A stretch of DNA of 38,272 bases from JAVBNH01 sp031551635 (GCA_031551635.1 JAVBNH010000025.1:1-38272); one strand, 5' to 3'. Positions 23,696 to 32,596 are shown, counted from the stretch's first letter. Notes: a model not told the origin generated them from the letters alone. A program made the numbers and translations.

Positions 23696-24421
23696 TTATG
23701 ATTTGATAAGTAATTTTATTGTTTGAAAACTTGAATATTTCCGCGCGCTATTTTTCAACGGGGAAGTCAGAACCGGATGTAAAACAAAGGCTGCCATTAA
23801 AAATAATTGGGGAGAGAAGAAAAGTTTTATGGAAGGAATCAAAGAATAAACTAAAATTCTACCTGAGGCGTCACCCCACGCACCATATAAATGTTGAATA
23901 TCCGGGAAATATGTCAACAGCGCATAATAGATTAAAGCGGGTAAATAGCTGAGCAAAACAAATAATGCCGCAAGCTTTTCAGTATGTTTATTGAATATAA
24001 TACCGCTTAAAAGCGCTGTTTCAAATGAAAGAAAACAATTAAATATAATGTTTACAGCGGCTGCGGGAATTGCTAAGCCGTTACTTATTTCCATGACTGA
24101 GGTAACGGATAACATAAGAGAAACCAGTATCATCGCGCTTAAGATAAAAATATTTAATGCTTTATTTACTCTAACTTTGGGCACCAAGAGTACTATAATG
24201 AATAAAAGGAATAATAAAGAATAAATAAAATTCAAATAGTAATTTAGTCCGTTTTCAAGGAGCATTTTGGGCTGATAAGTCGCTAATATGTCTGGAACAA
24301 AATAAAATAGCTTTACCACAAGTGCCGCAAAAGCAGCAATAAAAGCAAGCATTTGCGAATGCTCTCTTATTGAATTTGTTATTTTAGAATTAAGCAATTT
24401 TGTTTTAATGCTTTTCATCAT
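23696..24421 (-). CDS. Polytopic membrane protein of unknown function
   Basis: The family is not recognised. The 241-residue protein has about six hydrophobic segments (near residues 25-45, 60-80, 90-110, 115-145, 150-170 and 200-220 by eye), a basic N-terminus and a basic C-terminal tail. The ATG at 24421 follows AAAGGA by nine bases. The frame's earlier ATG sits directly on that site. Its leader carries repeat copy C. It converges on the glycosyltransferase gene with 3 bp between stops. Confidence 0.7.
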   Translation of the reverse strand: MMKSIKTKLLNSKITNSIREHSQMLAFIAAFAALVVKLFYFVPDILATYQPKMLLENGLNYYLNFIYSLLFLLFIIVLLVPKVRVNKALNIFILSAMILVSLMLSVTSVMEISNGLAIPAAAVNIIFNCFLSFETALLSGIIFNKHTEKLAALFVLLSYLPALIYYALLTYFPDIQHLYGAWGDASGRILVYSLIPSIKLFFSPQLFLMAAFVLHPVLTSPLKNSARKYSSFQTIKLLIKS

Positions 24422-24530
24422 TATGACCATTCCTTTCAGTAAATAGCGAGTTAATTTGTCCTGAATTCGTTTTGCCTAAAAGGCACAAAAGCTTTTGAAA
24501 AACAAGTTTTTCAAACTTTCACCTCGCATG
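24422..24530 (-). repeat. Dispersed structured repeat, copy C
   Basis: On the minus strand it carries the TTTGAAAAAC/GTTTTTCAAA palindrome and the TTTTGTGCC/GGCAAAA hairpin of copy B. A spacer and the shared GGACA...CTGAAAGG...ATGGTCATAA leader follow. The TTAGTACC module present in A and B is missing. It is the 5' region of the membrane-protein gene. Confidence 0.82.
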
Positions 24531-24696
24531 AGATTTACTTTAGAGCATTTTCAGTTTAATACTTTTATGTTTTTAATCAACGATATGAAGAAAATTTGTC
24601 ATAAAAATTCATTATATAACACAAAACTGTTAACATTCTTCTTAGCGCTAATGCATAAAAATTAAAAATCATTATCAAGTAAATGCAGTGTAAACA
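24531..24696. other. A+T-rich intergenic stretch with no assignable feature
   Basis: Nothing gene-like was seen between repeat copy C and the shared 29-bp element upstream of rplM. The minus strand has TATAAT-like sequences without a convincing -35, so a promoter for the membrane-protein gene may lie here but cannot be placed. Confidence 0.5.
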
Positions 24697-24725
24697 CGAG
24701 ATAAACAGAGAAAAACGGAGCAATC
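24697..24725 (+). repeat. 29-bp element shared with the potA upstream region
   Basis: It begins CGAGATAAACAGAG and lies about 33 bp upstream of the rplM -35. It matches 5084-5112 (minus) at 25 of 29 positions, with the same orientation towards the promoter. Confidence 0.6.
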
Positions 24726-24757
24726 GGAATCTAAATTAAAATCCTTCAAAAAAAGTG

Positions 24758-24786
24758 TTGACAAACACCTTTACTTCTGTTAATAT
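24758..24786 (+). promoter_or_regulatory. Sigma-A promoter of rplM-rpsI
   Basis: TTGACA (24758-24763) and TAATAT (24781-24786) are separated by 17 bp, about 43 bp before the rplM ATG. Confidence 0.87.
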
Positions 24787-24829
24787 ATCAAGGCATTAAA
24801 GATTAGAATTTGAAAGGAAGAATCATTAA

Positions 24830-25258
24830 ATGTCAACTTATATGCCAAAGGCCGGCGACATTACCCGTGACTGGTATGTTCTTGACGCGGCAGGTAAAAC
24901 CCTCGGCACTCTTGCTGTTGAGGCTGCTGTTTTACTCAGGGGTAAGCATAAACCGACCTTCGTTCCCCACGCTGACTGCGGAGACCATGTCATTATTATC
25001 AACGCCGAAAAAGTTGTTTTAACCGGCAACAAATGGGATCAGAAGAAGTATTATCACTTCACCGGCTACATCGGAAACCTCAAGGAGGTTAAGTATTCCA
25101 CGCTTGTGAAAACAAAGCCGGAGTTTATCGTAGAAAAGGCTGTCAAAGGTATGATTCCCGACACTGTCATCGGCAGAAAAGCTTTTACAAGACTGAGAGT
25201 TTACAAGGGCAGCGAGCACAAACACGGCGCTCAGCAACCTGTAGCTCGTGAATTTTAA
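24830..25258 (+). CDS. rplM: Ribosomal protein uL13
   Basis: This is large-subunit protein uL13, 142 residues. Diagnostic segments are RDWYVLDAAGKTLGTLA, the conserved GDHVIIINAEKVVLTG, and YYHFTGYIGNLKE, followed by the usual KGMIPDT. It is the first gene of the classic rplM-rpsI operon. The ATG has GAAAGGAAG upstream. The rpsI start follows its stop by 15 bp. Confidence 0.97.
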   Translation: MSTYMPKAGDITRDWYVLDAAGKTLGTLAVEAAVLLRGKHKPTFVPHADCGDHVIIINAEKVVLTGNKWDQKKYYHFTGYIGNLKEVKYSTLVKTKPEFIVEKAVKGMIPDTVIGRKAFTRLRVYKGSEHKHGAQQPVAREF

Positions 25259-25273
25259 GGGGGAGGAAATATT

Positions 25274-25672
25274 ATGTACGAAAGCAGTCCATATTTTTAC
25301 GGCACAGGCAGAAGAAAAAAATCTGTAGCCCGCGTGCGCGTATATCCCGGCACCGGCAAAATCACAATCAATGACAGAGACATTGATGATTATTTCGGAC
25401 TTGAGACGCTTAAGTTGATCGTGCGTCAGCCTCTCGCTTTAACGGAAACATCGGAAAAATTCGATATAATTTGCCGTGTAAGCGGCGGCGGCGTTACCGG
25501 TCAGGCGGGCGCAATCCGCCACGGCTTATCCCGCGCACTTATTCAGAGCGCTGACGATATCCGTCCTGTTCTCAAAAAAGCTGGTCTCTTGACCAGAGAC
25601 CCGAGAATGAAGGAAAGAAAGAAATACGGTCTCAAAGGCGCCAGACGCGCACCCCAGTTCTCAAAGAGATAG
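25274..25672 (+). CDS. rpsI: Ribosomal protein uS9
   Basis: This is small-subunit protein uS9, 132 residues, whose C-terminal tail reaches the P-site tRNA. YGTGRRKKSVARVRVYPGTG, GGGVTGQAGAIRHG and the basic tail ending APQFSKR are diagnostic. The start ATG follows GGGGGAGG. A strong terminator lies 8 bp past the stop. Confidence 0.97.
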   Translation: MYESSPYFYGTGRRKKSVARVRVYPGTGKITINDRDIDDYFGLETLKLIVRQPLALTETSEKFDIICRVSGGGVTGQAGAIRHGLSRALIQSADDIRPVLKKAGLLTRDPRMKERKKYGLKGARRAPQFSKR

Positions 25673-25679
25673 TTTTTAT

Positions 25680-25710
25680 CGGAGGTTCATTCGAGCCTCC
25701 GTTTTTTTTT
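25680..25710 (+). terminator. Intrinsic terminator of rplM-rpsI
   Basis: CGGAGG pairs with CCTCCG, followed by nine T residues. Confidence 0.92.
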
Positions 25711-25760
25711 GGCAAAAAATGTGTTAAGCGTCTTGTTTTCGCATATATTAATATGAAATA

Positions 25761-25805
25761 AATAATCCCCGAAAACCTTATATGTCAAGGCTTGCGGGGA
25801 TTATT
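25761..25805 (-). terminator. Terminator of tRNA-Val
   Basis: AATAATCCCCG and CGGGGATTATT form an 11-bp perfect stem with a 23-base loop, four bases past the tRNA CCA. The following T-rich tract (TTATTTC) is modest. Confidence 0.75.
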
Positions 25806-25808
25806 TTC

Positions 25809-25885
25809 TGGTGGTCTCACTCGGGCTCGAACCGAGGACCTCTCGCGTGTGAGGCGAACGCTCTGACCAGCTGAGCTATAAGACC
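25809..25885 (-). tRNA. tRNA-Val (anticodon CAC)
   Basis: The reverse complement gives acceptor strands GGTCTTA/TGAGACC with one G-U pair, and a T-arm with GGTTCGAGCC. The anticodon stem TTCGC/GCGAG encloses CTCACAC, so the anticodon is CAC, reading GUG. CCA is encoded and the length is 77 nt. Unlike the Leu and Thr genes, no copy of its 3' end was seen downstream. Confidence 0.95.
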
Positions 25886-25932
25886 GAAATCGGTAATTGT
25901 TGAATTCTGTGTTTTCGCGCGTCACTGCAGAC

Positions 25933-25961
25933 ATTATAGCAAAGTGTGTTTTAAAATGCAA
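25933..25961 (-). promoter_or_regulatory. Sigma-A promoter of tRNA-Val
   Basis: On the minus strand TTGCAT (25956-25961) and TATAAT (25933-25938) are 17 bp apart, giving a 5' leader of about 40 nt. Confidence 0.8.
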
Positions 25962-26002
25962 TGCCTTTTTTATTTTATTTATGCCGATGCAATCACACTT
26001 TT

Positions 26003-26043
26003 ATAAAAAACGCGGGAGACCGAATATTTGACGGTCTCCCGCG
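26003..26043 (-). terminator. Terminator of xpt-BMP operon
   Basis: CGCGGGAGACCG and CGGTCTCCCGCG form a 12-bp perfect stem, followed on the minus strand by TTTTTTAT. It lies 24 bp past the lipoprotein gene's stop. Confidence 0.93.
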
Positions 26044-26066
26044 CCGTTGTTATTGATTAAACCAAA

Positions 26067-27263
26067 TCAGAGAAGGGAAACGCCCTTGATATAATAGGTG
26101 ATTTCACCGGTAATCTGCTTATCTGTCAGTTTTTCGCCTTCGCCGATAATCTGATTGCCTGCATTGTCAACGATGGGTCCTGTGAAAACAAAGAAGTCAC
26201 CGGACTTGATTTTATCCTCGACAAGCTTGACTTTAGCCTTTGTGTCGGGAGCAATTGCTTTCTCATTAAGAGTTGAAAGTCCTACAAGACCAACATTGTA
26301 GCCCTCGAAATAATTTTTGGAAGTCCACTGACCGTTTATAGCTTTTCTGACAGCGTCTGTGTAATAAACGCCCCAGTTCCATATCGGTGCGCAAAGATGA
26401 CTGTCCGGAGCGACTTCTGTCATGTCAGAGTTGTAGCCTACACCGAATTTCCCGGCGCTTTGAGCCTTAGTCTGAACGGTGTCTGAGTCGCAGTGCTGAG
26501 CGAGAACAACGCAGCCCTTGTCAAGTAGAGCCTGCGCGGCTTTGCCTTCCTCAGTGGGTTCATACCAGGAATTTGTAACCTTGACAAAAACCTCGCAATC
26601 CTTATAAACGGACTGTACACCGAGCGCGAAAGCGTTGATGCCGCCTGTGACCTCGGAGTTGCTTGAAGGCATAGCTGCGACATAACCGATCATCGGAACG
26701 CCGAGCTCGAGTGCCTTTAAGCCTGCGGCAATACCGGAGAGGTAACGGGCTTCATAGATTCTGCCGAAATAATTGTTGAAATTAGTTTCGTTTGATTTGT
26801 AGCCTGAGCAATGAGAGAAAATAATGTCCTTGTTTTTCTTTGCGTATTGCTCCATGAGATCCATATAGTTGTAGCTTGTCGCAAAAATGATGTTGCAGTC
26901 AGCCGCGATCAAGTCCTCAATAGCCTGGGAAGTCTTTGTTGCGTCGGTATCGGGTATATCGTCCTTTTCGATGACCTGAGCGTCGGTAAGTCCGAGAGCC
27001 GTCTTCATCTCGACAATGCCCTTATGATGAGCGTAAGTGTAGCCGGATGTGTCGGCCGTGCTTGTGATGTGGATAACGCCGACCTTAATGTCAGCCTTAG
27101 CGATTGCCGGGAACTTATCGAGATCGCTCGTTGTTGTCTGCGAGGCAGTTGTGCCTTGTGCAGTGGTTGTTGTGCCCTTATCATCTGAAGGGGTGCAGCC
27201 GAAAAGTGAGAACACCATCAGCAATGCGAGAGAGAGTGAAAGAATTTTTGCAGTCTTTTTCAA
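26067..27263 (-). CDS. BMP-family (PnrA/Med-like) nucleoside-binding lipoprotein
   Basis: This is a substrate-binding lipoprotein of the basic-membrane-protein family. Characterised members bind purine nucleosides for ABC import. The signal peptide ends in the lipobox SLFGC with Cys23 lipidated. A Thr-rich linker and the two-lobed domain follow, with family segments KVGVIHITSTADTSGYTYAH and IGYVAAMPSSNSEVTGGINAFALG. I chose the TTG at 27263 (GGAGG eight bases upstream), which gives a proper signal peptide and 398 residues. It is co-transcribed with xpt 20 bp upstream, which supports a purine substrate. No ABC ATPase or permease gene is adjacent, so its transporter must be elsewhere. Confidence 0.9.
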   Translation of the reverse strand: MKKTAKILSLSLALLMVFSLFGCTPSDDKGTTTTAQGTTASQTTTSDLDKFPAIAKADIKVGVIHITSTADTSGYTYAHHKGIVEMKTALGLTDAQVIEKDDIPDTDATKTSQAIEDLIAADCNIIFATSYNYMDLMEQYAKKNKDIIFSHCSGYKSNETNFNNYFGRIYEARYLSGIAAGLKALELGVPMIGYVAAMPSSNSEVTGGINAFALGVQSVYKDCEVFVKVTNSWYEPTEEGKAAQALLDKGCVVLAQHCDSDTVQTKAQSAGKFGVGYNSDMTEVAPDSHLCAPIWNWGVYYTDAVRKAINGQWTSKNYFEGYNVGLVGLSTLNEKAIAPDTKAKVKLVEDKIKSGDFFVFTGPIVDNAGNQIIGEGEKLTDKQITGEITYYIKGVSLL

Positions 27264-27283
27264 AATACCATCCTCCATTTTTT

Positions 27284-27871
27284 TTATTCCTTATCATCAT
27301 CGTCCCTGAATATTATTTTACCCTCATTCATGGATTCAATGACAGCTAAAGACTTAAGATTTAAGCCTTCGCCGCGAAGCTTATCGCCGCCGTTCTGGAA
27401 GGCTTTTTCCACAGCAATGCCCGCACCGGCGAGCTTTGCATGAGACAGGGATACAATATTAATTAAACCTGAAAGCGCTGCGCCGTTCGCGAGAAAATCA
27501 TCGATAATTAATATAGTATCGCGGGAATCAATATACTTTTTTGAAACCTGCATGGTGTATGAAACACTTTTTGTGAAAGAAAAAACCTCGCTGCAATAGC
27601 ATTCGCTGCCGATGTTTTTGTGCGTTCCCTTTTTAGCAATAAGGACAGGAGTATTAAAAAATTCGGCGGCTGCAAAGGCGAGTGCGATTCCCGAAGCTTC
27701 GGCGGTCAATATTTTAGTAATGCCGGAAGAGGAAAAAATCCTGAAAAATTCCTTCCCGATTTCACGAATCAGGTTAACATCAAGCAAATGATTCAAAAAC
27801 ATGTCTACCTTAAGCACTTCTCCCGGTAAAACTTCTGCGTCCTTTAATATCCTCTGCTTAAGCAGCTCCAA
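27284..27871 (-). CDS. xpt: Xanthine phosphoribosyltransferase
   Basis: Xpt converts xanthine and PRPP to XMP in purine salvage. The 195-residue sequence matches the Firmicutes enzyme along its length: EVLKVDMFLNHLLD near the start, TAEASGIALA, and the PRPP loop ILIIDDFLANGAAL at residues 120-133. The late AGIAVEKAFQNGGDKL also fits. The start is TTG with AGAGGTG seven bases upstream. It leads a two-gene operon with the BMP lipoprotein. The leader from the mapped promoter is only ~60 nt, too short for the purine riboswitch often seen before xpt. Confidence 0.94.
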   Translation of the reverse strand: MELLKQRILKDAEVLPGEVLKVDMFLNHLLDVNLIREIGKEFFRIFSSSGITKILTAEASGIALAFAAAEFFNTPVLIAKKGTHKNIGSECYCSEVFSFTKSVSYTMQVSKKYIDSRDTILIIDDFLANGAALSGLINIVSLSHAKLAGAGIAVEKAFQNGGDKLRGEGLNLKSLAVIESMNEGKIIFRDDDDKE

Positions 27872-27939
27872 ATGTTACACCTCTGCAAATTTAATAAATA
27901 CGATAAAGCACAATACAAGCATTTCTTTACATTTATTAG

Positions 27940-27968
27940 ATTATACAGTATTTTTAACATAAAATCAA
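27940..27968 (-). promoter_or_regulatory. Sigma-A promoter of xpt
   Basis: On the minus strand TTGATT (27963-27968) and TATAAT (27940-27945) are 17 bp apart. Confidence 0.8.
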
Positions 27969-28063
27969 GGCTTAGAACTCAGTCAAGTTGTACTAATAGA
28001 AGGGTAAATATTTGTTGTTTTAGTCAAATTATGCACTTGGAAAACATTTTAATAACTAAAACA

Positions 28064-28092
28064 TTGACATCAGTATAAAAATGTTTTATTAT
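28064..28092 (+). promoter_or_regulatory. Sigma-A promoter of the dockerin/cohesin operon
   Basis: TTGACA (28064-28069) and TATTAT (28087-28092) are 17 bp apart, about 70 bp before the TTG start. Confidence 0.85.
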
Positions 28093-28163
28093 TTTAATAA
28101 TGATGTTATTATGCAGGAATTTTATACCTTGGATGATAACCATATTGTTTGGAGGTGCACTAC

Positions 28164-31100
28164 TTGAAACGTTCAACCAGATTGTTAAGCGTTTTTATAG
28201 CGTTTGCAATGATTTTCACTACTTTGTTTTCTAATGCCTCGGCAATGGGAACCAACTCCGTCGACGGCCGCACTATGACTGCGGAGGAGTCGGCGAAGAT
28301 GCTCCTTGACTATGTTGACGCCATGCTGGCAGAGGATGGCGACATTCTTGAGATTGGTAAAACCGGTATCCAGCTTGATTATCGCAGCATTAATTCAACT
28401 TTGAAAGATGTTGTCGACGCGCGCGACAATTTTCTTGTCAGAGCCGCGATTGGTCAACTGAGCGTCCTTAATACGGACAGCATTAGAAATATGTCCCGCT
28501 CAAAGGGAAATCTTAATGTTATTTACGCTCTTATTCAGTTTTTAAAAGATAATTCGGAAAAGGTTAAAAAAGGGTTTAATACAATTCAGGTTTTACCGGA
28601 TTTGCTGACAGGTCAGCTTGATCTCGGTATCGCAGGCAATTTCATTGATATAAGTACGCTTAATATCAACCTTTCTACTTTACTTAATGACCTGATTTAT
28701 GACAGTCTAATGAATTATGACGGCAAACGAACCGACCATCCCACTTTTAAGAATTACAATACTGACCAGCTTCTTAACAAAGCTCTTCAGGATTTGCTCG
28801 CTGACGCTGTTCCTGCCTTCGGTGACCCCGGTCTCAGCAGCAAGGTTAACTTAAACAATCTTTCGCTTTATTCTGTATTCAAAAATTTCCTCGGCGTAGC
28901 GTTTAATGAGCTTGCTGTCGGACCGCTCAATACCGATTTTAGGAAGACTCTCGCTGATTTGTGCGGCGCCACCTATAACGAGGGCGTAGTCACAGCTAAC
29001 GCGAACACAATGATGTCCTTCTATAATATCATTGACTGGAATTATCAGTTTTCTGCTGAAACCTATAATTTCGACACCGCTTATACTACATACGGCGGTC
29101 TTGTCGGGCAGGCTAACGATTTAATCTGCACAATTTTTAACACTCTTTTAAATCAGAGCGCGAAGGATAAGCTGCAGCTAGTTAAGGGTACGAATGACAA
29201 TCTGCAGGCGAACCTCACAAAACTTGTCAGGTTCATTCTTCCTCTTTGCCCTGCAGACCTTTTCTATGACGGTTTTGATATGGAATCGATAAAAGAGGAA
29301 GCCCTCGAGAGCAAGAGTCTTGAGGATATGGCCGTCTTGATTCTTCAGGCAGTGGTTAATGGCTCCTTTGATTATATGATTCTCCCGAAAAACATCACGA
29401 ATCTCGAGCAACTCGCTGTTGTCGTCGGAAGGGAATACATTGCAGAGCTTGTTCCTCAGTATAATTATGACGCTCAGATTTTCTCGGATTTCTCAGCGCG
29501 CACATTGGCAACTCATACCGAAGCTGAATGGCTTGATATATTCATGACCATGCTTATAGACCTTGCGATGTGGTATCTTGACCAATCTGTTGATATTGAT
29601 TTCAATTATACAACAGTAATGGATAAAAAGGCTCAAGGCTGGACATGGGTAAACTTCCTTGATGAAATTGTTGACTGGGCTCTTCAGTATTGCAGCGGTC
29701 TTGTCGCGGCAGTTGATACTATCCCTCAATCTTCAAGGGTTCGCGGACAGATTGACGCTATGGATCCCTGGTATAAGTTGAGCGTTCTTCTAAACTCAGT
29801 CCTGCCTCTTGAATTCTTTAACGGAATCAAAACAGCCGATAATAAATATCCCTGTGACATGAAAAAGCTTGTACTCGACAATGGCTTGAAAAATCTGCTT
29901 AACTTCAATATCAAGGGCTTCCTTGATCTGGTGGTTGAGAATAGCGACGCGAATAATATCCTTAATATTAACGGAATTGAAGCTGTTCTGAAGCTTTTGC
30001 AGAGAATTGTCAATGCGGTTCTCCCCGGAGCTATCGGAAACTCTAACCTTAATAATTTCACCAATTTTACCTCTACAAGCAATTTCAGAACAATTCTGCT
30101 TAGCCTGCTGACAGCGCTTAATAACAGAAAAGCAGTGTTTATCCCGAAGCTTCTTCAGATTGCCGGACCGCTTCTCTATGATTCTATGGTTACAACAACC
30201 GTACCTGACCCAGCCGCAATTGAGTTTTCTGTTTTGAAGGACTATTTTGACAGCATTAACAAGACAGGTGACAAGGCTTATGGCTCAGAGGATTTCCAGA
30301 CATATAAGTGGAACGCCTTTAAATCCGCAAGAAGCGCCGCGCAGAATTTCATCAATAATAAAGCACATATGTCTATGCCGAATCTTGACGATTACCTGCC
30401 GGGTGTCAATGTCACAGGCGAGGATCTTCACACTTTGATTAACAAAGCTCCTTTGATGAAACCTTTTATTTACGTTAACTCTTTTACTCAGGCTGAAAAG
30501 GACGCTAAAACACAAGAGGTTGCTTTGCATAATCAGTCTGTTGATTCAAATCAGATTCCGGGTGTTGAGCTGGCTAAGGCTTATAACAAGCTGAAATCTA
30601 CTTATGATTCAATGGCTGCTCTGCCTCGTGAAGGCGGAATCAGGAACGAATATCTTGCCGCTGAAATAGGCTACGCGAACGGCTTGAATATTATTGATTC
30701 GAATTATTATACCCCTACTTTTAATGTGTATCAGGCAGCAAAGGCAGAAGCAGACAGAGTTCTCGCGCTCGGAACCGGTGGAGCAGTCTCCCAGAAGGTT
30801 ATTACAGAAACAACAAGAGCTCTTCAGACAGCGATTGTTAATCTTGTACCGATTGAAGAAGCTCCCGATTTTACCGAGCTCGAAGCGGTAGTAGCCGAAG
30901 CACATGCGATTTTCTCGGACGATTTGGCATCTTTCTATAATACTGACGCTGAATTTGCAAACCTTCTCGCGACCGCCGGACTTGAAATAGACGGTGTTCA
31001 GTTGTTTACCGGGTCAATCGGCGCACTTGTCGGAAAAGTCGTATCTCAACAAAAGGTTGACGAAAAAGTTGATGAATTAAAAGCACTTCTCGGAAAATAC

Positions 31101-31529
31101 AAAACACTTGCTTCCGCTCTTTCAGGTAACAACGGTGCTGATGTTTTGATGAAGAGCGACAAAACTCTCTTCCTTGATAAAGTACCGGCGGGTATTATGA
31201 ATAACGATGAATTTAACAGCTACATTAACATTCTCATACCCGGAAGCAATTTATCCTTCTTAAATAATCCGATTGGCTTCGGAACCGGAACTGTTCTAAA
31301 CGCAAACCTCGGCAACGGCTATCAGCTGAAGCTTTCTGCAATAGTCAGAGGTGACGTAAACGGAGACGGCAACGTTGATGTGTTTGACATTTCGCTTGTC
31401 GACCTCGCAGCAAATAATAAAAAGACCTTGTCGGACATTTATGTGATGGCTGCCGAAATGGCAGGCGACGAAGGTGTAATTGATTTGTCCGACTACGGCG
31501 CTTTACTCGCGCTGGTTAAAGGCTCATAA
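28164..31529 (+). CDS. Large secreted protein with FIVAR-like and C-terminal dockerin modules
   Basis: The 1121-residue exported protein starts at TTG (GGAGGTG six bases upstream) with a signal peptide ending near NASAMG. Most of it (about 35-800) is a helical-looking region I do not recognise. Residues ~832-897 match the FIVAR pattern (YTPTFNVYQAAKAEADRVLA... TRALQTAIVNL), found in surface proteins. The C-terminus is a type I dockerin-like module. Its first repeat, GDVNGDGNVDVFDISLVDLA (near 1063), has a canonical calcium loop. Its second, GDEGVIDLSDYGALLALV, is degenerate, with a shortened loop. It is followed after 32 bp by a cohesin-like gene in the same operon, so the two products may bind each other (inference). 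Confidence 0.88.
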   Translation: MKRSTRLLSVFIAFAMIFTTLFSNASAMGTNSVDGRTMTAEESAKMLLDYVDAMLAEDGDILEIGKTGIQLDYRSINSTLKDVVDARDNFLVRAAIGQLSVLNTDSIRNMSRSKGNLNVIYALIQFLKDNSEKVKKGFNTIQVLPDLLTGQLDLGIAGNFIDISTLNINLSTLLNDLIYDSLMNYDGKRTDHPTFKNYNTDQLLNKALQDLLADAVPAFGDPGLSSKVNLNNLSLYSVFKNFLGVAFNELAVGPLNTDFRKTLADLCGATYNEGVVTANANTMMSFYNIIDWNYQFSAETYNFDTAYTTYGGLVGQANDLICTIFNTLLNQSAKDKLQLVKGTNDNLQANLTKLVRFILPLCPADLFYDGFDMESIKEEALESKSLEDMAVLILQAVVNGSFDYMILPKNITNLEQLAVVVGREYIAELVPQYNYDAQIFSDFSARTLATHTEAEWLDIFMTMLIDLAMWYLDQSVDIDFNYTTVMDKKAQGWTWVNFLDEIVDWALQYCSGLVAAVDTIPQSSRVRGQIDAMDPWYKLSVLLNSVLPLEFFNGIKTADNKYPCDMKKLVLDNGLKNLLNFNIKGFLDLVVENSDANNILNINGIEAVLKLLQRIVNAVLPGAIGNSNLNNFTNFTSTSNFRTILLSLLTALNNRKAVFIPKLLQIAGPLLYDSMVTTTVPDPAAIEFSVLKDYFDSINKTGDKAYGSEDFQTYKWNAFKSARSAAQNFINNKAHMSMPNLDDYLPGVNVTGEDLHTLINKAPLMKPFIYVNSFTQAEKDAKTQEVALHNQSVDSNQIPGVELAKAYNKLKSTYDSMAALPREGGIRNEYLAAEIGYANGLNIIDSNYYTPTFNVYQAAKAEADRVLALGTGGAVSQKVITETTRALQTAIVNLVPIEEAPDFTELEAVVAEAHAIFSDDLASFYNTDAEFANLLATAGLEIDGVQLFTGSIGALVGKVVSQQKVDEKVDELKALLGKYKTLASALSGNNGADVLMKSDKTLFLDKVPAGIMNNDEFNSYINILIPGSNLSFLNNPIGFGTGTVLNANLGNGYQLKLSAIVRGDVNGDGNVDVFDISLVDLAANNKKTLSDIYVMAAEMAGDEGVIDLSDYGALLALVKGS

Positions 31530-31561
31530 TTAAGTGTTGACATATAAAGGAGGAAGACATA

Positions 31562-32596
31562 ATGTCTAAAACAAAAAAAATTGTTTCCGTGATTATTGCT
31601 GTCGCGATTGCAATCGGTATATTTTCGACTTTGGCGTTTGCTTTGAGTGATAACGCTGTACTTTCGCTATCGGCAGACAAAACCGCTTTAGTTGTCGGCG
31701 AATCAGTTAAGGTTACTGTCTCGTTAAAGACCGATTTTTATACAGCTTCAATGATTATTCCCGTGCATTATGATAAAACCGCTCTCACAGCCAAGTCTGT
31801 AGAATTTAAAGGCTGGGTAGGAAATAGTGCGAACTCAGAAGCATTTGCTGATATGGGCGATGGGGTAGTTATTCTGAATTCCGCGGTTAAATCGGACGCT
31901 CTGGCTATTAAGTTCAAGAATGAAAACCTTGCTGTTATAACCTTTGAGGTAGTTGAAAATAAAGCTGGTAATCTGGTTTACCTTGACGCTTCAGACAAAA
32001 GAACCCCGCAAAATCCAACCGGTGCGCTTGCGATTGGTTCATATCAAACCTCTGACCCTTCAAGTGAAATGACTTATCTTGACAAAAACATCAGTCTGAT
32101 GAATGCCTTTGCTTCTTTCGACAGAAACGCGTTTTCGTCCTTCCTGACATATAATTTTGCCACGAAAAACACGGACAACGATAAAACGGACTTGAGAATT
32201 TACACAAGATTCTCTCAGGCTGAAGCTGCTGAAAGCTTTGGAATTCCCGCTAACACTGTCGCCAGCGGTGATTTAGGCACAGACGGAATCGTAAAAATAG
32301 GCACTATTGTCGCAAAAGCCTCATACCTTGCAGAAAACTCCCTTGCCTCGCTGACTCTGGCGGATGTTGACTCAGTCGATGTTTTTGATGTAAAATCTAC
32401 ACATCTCTATAATGATAATGCCACTGCTGAAGGCGACGGTTTCTACTACTACGCAATGACCGTTAAGGATGTTGCAGCTGTTGACTGGAACACGGAAATA
32501 TACGCAGTCGGTTATATTACTTATATGGACGGCGCGGTCAGCACAACGGTTTACGGTGCGGGTTACAGCACAATTATATCAGTCGAATTAGCTTAA
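31562..32596 (+). CDS. Secreted cohesin-like protein
   Basis: The 344-residue protein has a signal peptide (cleavage near AFALS). An N-terminal beta-sandwich of about 120 residues has the cohesin layout: LSADKTALVVGESVKVTVSL, then a first hydrophobic strand pair and YDKTALTAKSVEF. Further on comes LAVITFEVVENKAGN, matching the conserved ATLTFKV-like strand. The remaining ~190 residues are a second, unrecognised domain. There is no membrane anchor, sortase motif or SLH domain, so its surface attachment is unclear. The ATG follows AAAGGAGG. The cohesin call rests on pattern and on adjacency to three dockerin proteins. A generic Ig-like or CBM-type sandwich is the alternative. Confidence 0.7.
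   Translation: MSKTKKIVSVIIAVAIAIGIFSTLAFALSDNAVLSLSADKTALVVGESVKVTVSLKTDFYTASMIIPVHYDKTALTAKSVEFKGWVGNSANSEAFADMGDGVVILNSAVKSDALAIKFKNENLAVITFEVVENKAGNLVYLDASDKRTPQNPTGALAIGSYQTSDPSSEMTYLDKNISLMNAFASFDRNAFSSFLTYNFATKNTDNDKTDLRIYTRFSQAEAAESFGIPANTVASGDLGTDGIVKIGTIVAKASYLAENSLASLTLADVDSVDVFDVKSTHLYNDNATAEGDGFYYYAMTVKDVAAVDWNTEIYAVGYITYMDGAVSTTVYGAGYSTIISVELA

Noticed and set aside
24665..24685. Fur-type box (ATCATTATCA-like) upstream of rplM
   Set aside because: Only half of the inverted repeat matches, and no iron-related gene is adjacent.
27872..27935. Purine riboswitch upstream of xpt
   Set aside because: The leader from the mapped promoter is about 60 nt and lacks the conserved three-way-junction sequences.
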